Shown: positions 14,203-19,805 of the stretch, piece by piece
Layout of the letters: every line of letters begins with the position of its first letter
Numbering within the stretch: the stretch's first letter is position 1
Assembly (NCBI GenBank): GCA_964614185.1
Contig: CAZTKJ010000050.1
Location: forward strand, 1-19,805
Direction: 5' to 3'
DNA: 19,805 nucleotides
DNA from: Suilimivivens sp964614185
GTDB lineage: Bacteria; Bacillota; Clostridia; Lachnospirales; Lachnospiraceae
Made by a program: the position numbers and the translations under genes
The notes under the pieces: model-generated
The model's database searches: none
Told to the model about the DNA's origin: nothing
The model's input: only the letters and a program-made list of their open reading frames with translations

Positions 14203-14219
14203 TGTTTACAATGTAAACA
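14203..14219. promoter_or_regulatory. BlaI-type operator 1 (perfect 17-base palindrome)
   Basis: TGTTTACAATGTAAACA is a perfect palindrome about its centre at 14211 and contains the TACA-x-TGTA core bound by BlaI/MecI repressors. It lies about 9 to 25 bases after the predicted blaI start site, where bound repressor would block transcription. Confidence 0.8.
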
Positions 14220-14233
14220 CTATATCCAAAATT

Positions 14234-14262
14234 ATTTTAACACTATATGTCTACATTGTAAA
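14234..14262 (-). promoter_or_regulatory. Promoter of the blaI-blaR-lipoprotein operon
   Basis: On the minus strand TTTACA (plus 14257-14262) and TAAAAT (plus 14234-14239) are 17 bases apart. The -35 box lies inside operator 2 and the start site (near 14227) just before operator 1, a layout in which a BlaI-type repressor controls its own operon. Confidence 0.65.
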
Positions 14263-14264
14263 CA
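14248..14264. promoter_or_regulatory. BlaI-type operator 2
   Basis: TGTCTACATTGTAAACA matches operator 1 except for one mismatched arm pair and an inverted central base; its centre at 14256 is 45 bases from that of operator 1. It covers the -35 box of the blaI promoter and is about 100 bases upstream of the divergent sigma-factor gene. Confidence 0.75.
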
Positions 14265-14321
14265 CCAAAGTGCATTTAAAATCTAAAATTTAAAATTTTT
14301 CATATATACCGCACATTTTCA

Positions 14322-14332
14322 GAGGCTGCCTC
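14322..14332. other. Short perfect palindrome in the sigma-factor leader
   Basis: GAGGCTGCCTC is an 11-base palindrome upstream of the sigma-factor ribosome site (AAAGGAGG, 14347-14353). It may be a minor hairpin or binding site, or chance. No convincing promoter was recognised for the rightward operon in 14265-14346. Confidence 0.25.
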
Positions 14333-14363
14333 GTTATACATAGTGAAAGGAGGTTTCTAAAGC

Positions 14364-14867
14364 GTGGCCATAGATAAAGCAGAAGAGATAAGAAAGCAGT
14401 ACCATAAAATTTATCGTTACTGCTATTTCAAATTGCAGAAACAAGAAATTGCCGAAGATATCACACAGGAAACTTTCTTGCGTTTTTTGGAAAGCAAGGA
14501 TTATCACAATGAAGGGAAAGTACTTCAATATCTATATACCATCGCCCGGAATCTTTGTATTGATGAGTTCAGGAAAAAGAAGTATCAGAGCTTTGAGGAA
14601 GGGTTTGATAAGACAAAAAGCATGGAAAACAGTCCTCATAGTGGAGCTGCTTCCTCTGACATGGAGGAAAGGATCATTACATCTATGACAGTTCGGGCAG
14701 CCCTTAATGAACTTGAGGAAGAGGAGCGGGAAATGGTGCTCCTTCGATATGTAAATGAAGTTCCTGTTTCAGTAATCTGCAGTATGTATCGGATGTCGCG
14801 TTTTTCCTGTTACCGAAAGCTGAAAAGGACTTTAAAAACCCTGAAAAAAGCATTGGATAGGTCATAA
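14364..14867 (+). CDS. Sigma-70 family (ECF-like) RNA polymerase sigma factor
   Basis: The protein (167 residues) has region 2 (about 8-75: YHKIYRYCYFKL, DITQETFLRFL and the YTIARNLCIDEFRKKK helix) and region 4 (about 110-162: ALNELEEEEREMVLLRYV, then a helix-turn-helix). It binds core polymerase and directs it to a special promoter set. The start is GTG, supported by AAAGGAGG ten bases upstream. It opens an operon with a membrane protein and an ABC exporter; sigma factors of this type often act on their own operon. The region 4 recognition helix (VSVICSMYRMSRFSCYRKLKR) carries an unusual Cys-Met-Tyr stretch, so the promoter specificity cannot be guessed. No classical zinc-type anti-sigma follows; the next gene may fill that role. 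Confidence 0.85.
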   Translation: MAIDKAEEIRKQYHKIYRYCYFKLQKQEIAEDITQETFLRFLESKDYHNEGKVLQYLYTIARNLCIDEFRKKKYQSFEEGFDKTKSMENSPHSGAASSDMEERIITSMTVRAALNELEEEEREMVLLRYVNEVPVSVICSMYRMSRFSCYRKLKRTLKTLKKALDRS

Positions 14868-14897
14868 TGTCGTAGGAAGAGAAGAAAGGATGGTTAG

Positions 14898-15614
14898 ATG
14901 AAAAACGAGTTAAGGGAAATTCTAAAGGAGATAATGGAAGCACCGGCTCCGGAAAAGAAAAAGGAGTTTTTGTACCGTATTGGAAAAATGCAGACTGCTG
15001 CCTCCCGGATCAGCTATGGAAAATTTGTGGCAGCACAGTTTTTTTATATTGGAAAATGGGGATGGCTGATTTCCGTTCTTTCTTTCGCGGGCATATATCT
15101 TGTTTGTGCCGCAACGGATAAAAATGTATTATGGGCGTTTTCTGCCATGGTTCCCTTTTTGGCAGTATCTTTTTTGGCGGAAAGCCTGCGGTCAGAAGTC
15201 TGCGAAATGGCAGAACTTGAGATGGCTACGAGATTTTCCTTGAAAAGTCTCATCCTGGCAAGAATGGAAATTATGGGATTTGTACACTTGTTATTGTTTG
15301 GCTTAAGCGTATTTGCGGGATATTGGCTGGAAGGTATGCCGCTGCTGAGCACGGGTGTTTATCTGCTGGTACCATATTTACTGACAAATACAGCAGGTTT
15401 GCATCTGGCAAGAAGGATGCGGGGCCAGGAATGTCTTTACGCGGTTTTTGCGGTAGCAGTTGTGGTTTCGGTGATTCCGAAAATAACGAAAATTCTTTAT
15501 AAAGAGGAGCTGTTTGTCTGGTGGCTGGCAGCATTGGGGATTCTCAGTGCTCTTGCGGTAAAAGAGTGGAAAAGAAATATGGAAAGATGGGAGGAATATA
15601 CATGGAGCTTATGA
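14898..15614 (+). CDS. Six-span membrane protein of unknown function (sigma/ABC operon)
   Basis: This protein (238 residues) is not recognised as a named family. A charged N-terminus (1-48) may be cytoplasmic. It is followed by six predicted membrane segments near 50-72, 76-96, 127-145, 148-170, 179-197 and 205-223, then a basic tail. The gene lies 30 bases after the sigma-factor gene with GAAAGGA before it, and its end overlaps the ABC ATPase gene by 13 bases. Translation of the two is therefore likely coupled. Position suggests either a membrane-bound anti-sigma factor or a further subunit of the exporter; nothing in the sequence decides between them. Confidence 0.7.
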   Translation: MKNELREILKEIMEAPAPEKKKEFLYRIGKMQTAASRISYGKFVAAQFFYIGKWGWLISVLSFAGIYLVCAATDKNVLWAFSAMVPFLAVSFLAESLRSEVCEMAELEMATRFSLKSLILARMEIMGFVHLLLFGLSVFAGYWLEGMPLLSTGVYLLVPYLLTNTAGLHLARRMRGQECLYAVFAVAVVVSVIPKITKILYKEELFVWWLAALGILSALAVKEWKRNMERWEEYTWSL

Positions 15615-16375
15615 TTGATCGCGTATCAAAACAATATGGAAGTAAAATTGCAGTAGACAGGATATCCTTCAGACTGCACAAAGGGGTCTACGGTTTGCTG
15701 GGAGCAAACGGTGCAGGAAAGACTACCCTGATGCGATTGTTATGTGGGATATTGAAGCCTGACAGCGGGAGTATTTCCATGAATGAAGCCGGCGTATCTA
15801 CCGGCGGAGCGGCTGATGCACCGACGGACATATCTGTGGATGTATCTGAGGAAGAATATCGTGCGCTTTTAGGATATCTGCCGCAGGATTTCGGCTATTA
15901 TCCGGACTTTACGGGAATGAAATTTTTACTATATATGGCAGCATTAAAAGGATTGGATAAAGGATCGGCACGGAAAAAGGCTACAGAGCTTTTGAATCTG
16001 GTGGGGCTGTCTGAAGTCTGTAAAAAAAAGATCAAGACTTATTCCGGCGGGATGAAGCAGCGGCTGGGGATTGCCCAGGCACTGCTTGGAGATCCAAAGC
16101 TTATCATTTTAGATGAACCTACAGCCGGGCTGGACCCAAAGGAACGGGTACGGTTCCGAAATCTGATTGGAGATCTTGGGAAGGAAAATATCGTGCTTCT
16201 TTCCACCCATATTGTTTCGGATATTGAGCATGTTGCAGATACTGTTTTGATGATGAAAGATGGACAGCTTATCTATCAGGGGAAATGGGATGAAGATCAT
16301 GGCGATCTGGAAAAGTTTTATTTAAAGCAGTTTGAGGAGGCACAGGGTAATGAAGAATCTGGGAACGTTATATAA
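15602..16375 (+). CDS. ABC transporter ATP-binding protein
   Basis: The protein (257 residues) is an ABC-2-type exporter ATPase with Walker A GANGAGKT (34-41), Q-loop YLPQD (92-96), signature YSGGMKQR (147-154), Walker B LIILDEP (167-173) and H-loop His203. It powers the permease encoded next. About 20 extra residues (roughly 62-82, rich in Ala, Gly, Asp and Val) stand between the first strand pair and the YRALLGYLPQ segment, longer than in most relatives. Start 15602 is supported by GGGAGG seven bases upstream and by the N-terminus MELMIDRVSKQYG typical of the family; it lies 13 bases inside the upstream gene. Substrate unknown, possibly an antimicrobial peptide, lantibiotic or cell-envelope compound. 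Confidence 0.92.
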   Translation: MELMIDRVSKQYGSKIAVDRISFRLHKGVYGLLGANGAGKTTLMRLLCGILKPDSGSISMNEAGVSTGGAADAPTDISVDVSEEEYRALLGYLPQDFGYYPDFTGMKFLLYMAALKGLDKGSARKKATELLNLVGLSEVCKKKIKTYSGGMKQRLGIAQALLGDPKLIILDEPTAGLDPKERVRFRNLIGDLGKENIVLLSTHIVSDIEHVADTVLMMKDGQLIYQGKWDEDHGDLEKFYLKQFEEAQGNEESGNVI

Positions 16376-17573
16376 GATTGAATTGGAAAAAATTTTGAAG
16401 CGGAAAATTGTATGGATTACCATTGTGATCATGCTGCTTCTGATACTAGGGTCGTTAGCACTTAATTCCCTTGGCAGCTATTATATTGATGGCGTAAAGG
16501 TGGACAGTAATTTTCATATGAACCAGATTTATAAAGCTGACCAGCAAAAGCTTGACGGGCGGCTGATTGACCAGGAGCTTATGGAGGAAATGAGCAATGG
16601 ATATGGTATGATACCGGAGGAGACGCAAAACGGCGTAGTACATTACGCGGGGACCGAGGAATATCAAACTTATGCGAGACCCTACAGCGCAATTTTCAAT
16701 TTTGTGAGGAGCGCGGGAAACCTGACTACTCCGGAGGCAATGGAGTGGAAAGCAGATGAGCAGGAGTTGTATCAGCGAAGACAAAATGTTATAGAAGAAA
16801 ACTGGGAAGAGAGTTTCCTGACAGAGAAGGAAAAGGACTTTTGGAGGAAACAGGATGATAAACTGGAATGGCCTATAACTTTCCGGTTTAAGGAAGGATA
16901 CTGGCATCTTCTGAACAGCGCCTATACGGTTGGAGTGTCAATCCTGCTTGCAGTGGCTATTTGCCTTGCCGGGGTGTTTCCCGAAGAGCACAGCCGGAAA
17001 ACAGATCAACTGATCTTAAGCAGCAAATATGGCAGGGAACCTGTTTATCTGGCAAAGCTTCTGGCAGGGATCAGCTTTATAGTAGGTTTCTCACTGCTGG
17101 TCTTTGGTGTATCAGTCTTGGAAATATATTTTTTGTATGGATTGGAGGGATTCGGGGCAGCTTTTCAGCTTATCATGCCAGATTTTTCTTATCCTTTAAA
17201 TGTAGGCGAAAGTGTCTTACTGGTTTTTGGCATGGTGATGTTGGCAGCAATTTTAACAGGAGTATTTGTTATGCTTTTGTCCGAACTGTTCCGAAGCAGC
17301 CTGGGAACCCTTGCCTTGACGGTAGGGTTGATCATTTTTAGCATGCTTGTGCCGCCATTATCCGAACGTTACCGTGTGTTATCGCAGATATGGAGTTACC
17401 TGCCAAGTAATTTTATTGCAGTGTGGAGTATTTTTGACTATCGCACCGTTCCTATATTTGGAAAGGTGCTGGTGTCCTGGCAGGCGGTGCCGATCTTATA
17501 TGCCATTCTTGGGGGAGCGTTTGCAGTAATTGGAAAGAATCGATACGTGAGCTGCCAGGTGAGCGGGCAATAA
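16350..17573 (+). CDS. ABC-2 type permease
   Basis: The protein (407 residues) has a basic N-terminus (KRK) before a first membrane segment (about 21-40), then a hydrophilic outer domain of about 150 residues. Five further segments follow (near 192-213, 234-257, 282-305, 311-333 and 370-393). This is the usual ABC-2 exporter layout, with one subunit pairing with the ATPase as a homodimer. It overlaps the ATPase gene by 26 bases. Start 16350 is preferred to an upstream TTG because GAGGAGG stands about nine bases before the ATG. It is the last gene of the sigma operon and is followed by a strong terminator. Confidence 0.85.
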   Translation: MKNLGTLYKIELEKILKRKIVWITIVIMLLLILGSLALNSLGSYYIDGVKVDSNFHMNQIYKADQQKLDGRLIDQELMEEMSNGYGMIPEETQNGVVHYAGTEEYQTYARPYSAIFNFVRSAGNLTTPEAMEWKADEQELYQRRQNVIEENWEESFLTEKEKDFWRKQDDKLEWPITFRFKEGYWHLLNSAYTVGVSILLAVAICLAGVFPEEHSRKTDQLILSSKYGREPVYLAKLLAGISFIVGFSLLVFGVSVLEIYFLYGLEGFGAAFQLIMPDFSYPLNVGESVLLVFGMVMLAAILTGVFVMLLSELFRSSLGTLALTVGLIIFSMLVPPLSERYRVLSQIWSYLPSNFIAVWSIFDYRTVPIFGKVLVSWQAVPILYAILGGAFAVIGKNRYVSCQVSGQ

Positions 17574-17583
17574 GATAACGATA

Positions 17584-17614
17584 AAAGACCTCACTTCAAA
17601 AAAGCGAGGTCTTT
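17584..17614. terminator. Bidirectional terminator between the ABC operon and the chemoreceptor gene
   Basis: AAAGACCTC (17584-17592) pairs with GAGGTCTTT (17606-17614), with an inner CTT/AAG pairing and a small A-rich loop. A and T runs on both sides suit termination of the convergent permease and chemoreceptor transcripts. Bases 17615-17664 show nothing else. Confidence 0.88.
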
Positions 17615-17664
17615 CGAAATTTGTACTGCTAAAGCATATAAATATTTAGCCTCCTGTACTCACT

Positions 17665-19365
17665 CTATAAATTAAAATATTTAATGCTCTTTACCAGTTC
17701 ATCGGCTATTTCACGCAGCCTTCCCGCACTGGTGGAAACCTGCTCAAAGGCGCCTGTCGCTTCCTGGGTCGCATCATAAGTTTTCTGAGTTCCGGAAGCG
17801 TTATCCTGTGCAATTTCCGACAGTTCTTCCACCGCCTGCACCACTTCATTACGAGACTGCTCCAAACGCTGAGCACTGCCCTTAATCATTTCAATGCTGC
17901 GCATGGAATCATTGATTTCACCCAAAACTTCCCTGACAATGCTCTGGGTATCCTGTATACTCTCGCTTTGGCTTGTTATGATTCCTTGCATCTGCTGCAT
18001 AATTTCCACAGCTTTTGCAGAATCTTCCATCAGTTTCCGGCTTGTCTCCTCAATCTCGAAACTGGACTGGCTGGACTGATCTGCCAGTTTCTGAATCTGG
18101 TCTGCCACAACGGCAAATCCTCTACCGCTTTCTCCTGCCCGCGCCGCTTCAATCGTTGCATTTAAGCTTAACAAATTAGTTTCTTCCGCTATGGAAGTAA
18201 TAAAAGCTGTTGCCTGATAAATCTGCTGTACCGAATCGTTTGTACGATTCGTCTGCATCCGTATTTCTTCAATAAAATGCTCTACCTCATCATTAATATT
18301 ACGCAGTTTTGCAAGTGTATCAACCGCCTTTTCACTGGATCTCTGCATTGCGGCAGCATTCTCATCCAACATACCAACTTCTGAAGACGTCTCTGTAATA
18401 TCCGAACCCATGATTCGCATATGCTCCGAAGTATTTCTTGAATTTTCCGCCTGCTCCGTAGAACTTTCCGCAATTCTATTGACCGCTTGGGTCATTTCCT
18501 GCATTGCTCCGCCTGTACGCTCAGCCACATCTCCCAAAGTTTCCGAAGCCTCCACAAGATTCCTGGCATTCCCAGATATTTCCTGAATGGTGGACTTTAA
18601 GGCATCCCGCAGCATAAGCATTGCCCTTGATAGCTCTCCTGTCTCGTCCTTATATGAGAGCATCTTCTCTCCTATCTCCACATTCAGATTTCCTTCCGCC
18701 ACCATCTTAACAATACCGATACTGGACTGAACGCTCCTGCTGATAGATGACGCAATACCGTACGAAACTGCAATAAATAGCACCATGACAATCAGAACCG
18801 CTATTCCGACCAGTCTTAATATTTCATTGATCGTTTTGTCCTGAAGTTCCTTATTGCTGCCGACAAAAATCATGCCAATCGGATTTGTCGTTGTTCCATT
18901 TTGATAAACCGGCATATAATAGCCATATGTAAGTACACCATCAAGAGAAACTGCTTTACTGAAATACTCTTCCTCTCCCTGCAGCACTTTTTCTACAATC
19001 TTTTCTCCTGCCGGGGAACCTAAAATCCTGTTGCCGTTGTTATCAAGCGCAGAAGTCATAATCCTTTTATCGCCATAAAAAAACGTAACATCCATTCCCG
19101 AATTATCTTTTATCTTGTCTACAAGACTATCAGAATGTGAAATATTATAACCGCCTTTCCAGATATCCCCGTTAGTGCTTTCTATGTAATCCCCCGTATT
19201 TTGGTCGTAGGCTGCCAGCGTTGCCGCCGCAGTTCCCTTAAGCGCATCCCGTATTTCATTCACCATGGCATTCTTAACAACCGTCAATGTCAGAATCATG
19301 GATAAAAACCCTAAAATCAATATGGGCAAAATTGCCGTTGCCAGAATTTTCTTTTTTAAACTCAT
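17665..19365 (-). CDS. Methyl-accepting chemotaxis protein with single Cache sensor domain
   Basis: The protein (566 residues) has membrane segments at about 7-30 and 185-206 that enclose a small outer domain. That domain (about 35-180) has the single-Cache pattern SGMDVTFFYGDKRIMTS...ILGSPAGEKIVEKVL...GYYMPV. A HAMP domain (207-260) and a long signalling coiled coil follow, with the conserved hairpin tip EETNLLSLNATIEAARAGE (394-412). It clusters with CheA/CheW to steer flagellar motion. No C-terminal CheR-binding pentapeptide is present. The start 19365 has AGGAGG seven bases upstream; an ATG six bases earlier is too close to that site. The gene starts 11 bases after a BMP-family binding-protein gene, so receptor and binding protein are likely co-transcribed. 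Confidence 0.92.
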   Translation of the reverse strand: MSLKKKILATAILPILILGFLSMILTLTVVKNAMVNEIRDALKGTAAATLAAYDQNTGDYIESTNGDIWKGGYNISHSDSLVDKIKDNSGMDVTFFYGDKRIMTSALDNNGNRILGSPAGEKIVEKVLQGEEEYFSKAVSLDGVLTYGYYMPVYQNGTTTNPIGMIFVGSNKELQDKTINEILRLVGIAVLIVMVLFIAVSYGIASSISRSVQSSIGIVKMVAEGNLNVEIGEKMLSYKDETGELSRAMLMLRDALKSTIQEISGNARNLVEASETLGDVAERTGGAMQEMTQAVNRIAESSTEQAENSRNTSEHMRIMGSDITETSSEVGMLDENAAAMQRSSEKAVDTLAKLRNINDEVEHFIEEIRMQTNRTNDSVQQIYQATAFITSIAEETNLLSLNATIEAARAGESGRGFAVVADQIQKLADQSSQSSFEIEETSRKLMEDSAKAVEIMQQMQGIITSQSESIQDTQSIVREVLGEINDSMRSIEMIKGSAQRLEQSRNEVVQAVEELSEIAQDNASGTQKTYDATQEATGAFEQVSTSAGRLREIADELVKSIKYFNL

Positions 19366-19376
19366 ATCCATTCCTC

Positions 19377-19805
19377 CTATTCCACTACTGTCACCGTCTT
19401 GAAATACCAATTGATACCACCTGTTATCGTTGCATCATCCAGAGTTTTCCCTTCCTCGCCTACCGTATCTCCGGTATTTGTCTCAATCACACCGTCAAAC
19501 ACGCCAAACTCGCCCGACAGAATCTTCGCTTTTGCCTCGTCAACCTTTTCCTGCGTTCCTTCCGCACAAAAATCGGCAAGCTCAGTAATACCTAACAGAT
19601 TTTCCGTCATACCGCCAAAATAATTACTGCCATCCCAAGTGCCATCAATGATACTCTGCACCGCAGAGGTATAATAAGCGCTCCAGTTCCAGATCACACT
19701 GCACAGACATGCATTTGGCGCTTCTTTACTCATATCGGAGTTATATCCAATCCCATACACACCATTCTCATCAGCCACAGTCTGCGGATATGATGTATCA
19801 CAATG
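19377..19805 (-). CDS. BMP-family ABC transporter substrate-binding protein (3' part only)
   Basis: Only the last 142 residues are in the window; the frame stays open to the right edge. Recognisable are CDTSYPQTVADENGVYGIGY near the edge and the SVIWNWSAYYTSAVQSIIDGTW segment, followed by GEFGVFDG, all typical of the C-terminal lobe of BMP/Med/PnrA lipoproteins. These bind purine nucleosides or related small molecules outside the membrane and deliver them to an ABC permease. The C-terminal extension with TLDDATITGGINWYFKTVTVVE is usual for the family. The signal peptide and start lie outside. The downstream neighbour is the chemoreceptor gene. Confidence 0.85.
   Translation of the reverse strand, partial: HCDTSYPQTVADENGVYGIGYNSDMSKEAPNACLCSVIWNWSAYYTSAVQSIIDGTWDGSNYFGGMTENLLGITELADFCAEGTQEKVDEAKAKILSGEFGVFDGVIETNTGDTVGEEGKTLDDATITGGINWYFKTVTVVE

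Noticed and set aside
14265..14346. Sigma-A promoter for the sigma-factor operon (for example TATATA at 14303 or TATACA at 14335)
   Set aside because: Neither has a credible -35 box at 16-18 bases; A/T-rich sequence alone yields such matches by chance.
1..19805. Prophage, insertion sequence, CRISPR array, tRNA or toxin-antitoxin content
   Set aside because: No integrase, transposase, regular spaced repeats, tRNA-like cloverleaf or paired small genes were found on either strand by eye.

Overview
The window looks like chromosomal DNA from a Firmicute of the Lachnospiraceae / Clostridium cluster XIVa type. The signs are moderate-to-low GC, strong AAGGAG-type ribosome sites, sigma-A promoters, intrinsic terminators, and gene families typical of that group: a glnA-linked ANTAR regulator, tandem glucan phosphorylases, BlaI/BlaR1 pairs, a YARHG lipoprotein, a two-binding-domain hybrid kinase, and a BMP binding protein next to a chemoreceptor. 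No rRNA, tRNA, CRISPR array or insertion sequence was seen. Nearly all the DNA is assigned to genes, and no gap exceeds about 250 bases.

Layout. (A) 1-2151: a leftward promoter (81-109) leaves the left edge. A rightward operon encodes a short glutamine synthetase and an ANTAR RNA-binding protein with a degenerate receiver domain. The 5' leader holds a hairpin with a six-base A1/G4 loop of the ANTAR type. Its 3' arm is also the 5' arm of an intrinsic terminator, so the second gene product probably antiterminates its own operon. (B) 2178-10927, leftward: a hybrid sensor kinase, a GH94 laminaribiose-phosphorylase-like enzyme and a 1033-residue GH161-like phosphorylase are packed 14 and 22 bases apart. 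They are preceded by a promoter with a palindrome just after the start site. Together the two enzymes could phosphorolyse beta-1,3-gluco-oligosaccharides to glucose 1-phosphate and glucose. (C) 10995-14264, leftward: BlaI repressor, BlaR1-like M56 protease with an unusual outer domain, and a YARHG lipoprotein with a 36-base tandem repeat. Two 17-base BlaI-type operators frame the promoter. (D) 14364-17614, rightward: sigma factor, six-span membrane protein, ABC ATPase and ABC-2 permease; the last three reading frames overlap. (E) 17584-19805, leftward: the 3' end of a BMP-family binding-protein gene, then a chemoreceptor gene 11 bases later.

The clearest regulatory find is the glnA leader with its mutually exclusive antiterminator and terminator (160-223). 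The most interesting metabolic arrangement is a transmembrane hybrid kinase as first gene of a two-phosphorylase operon. Family calls rest on motifs read by eye; substrate calls for the phosphorylases and all ligand calls for sensors are inference.
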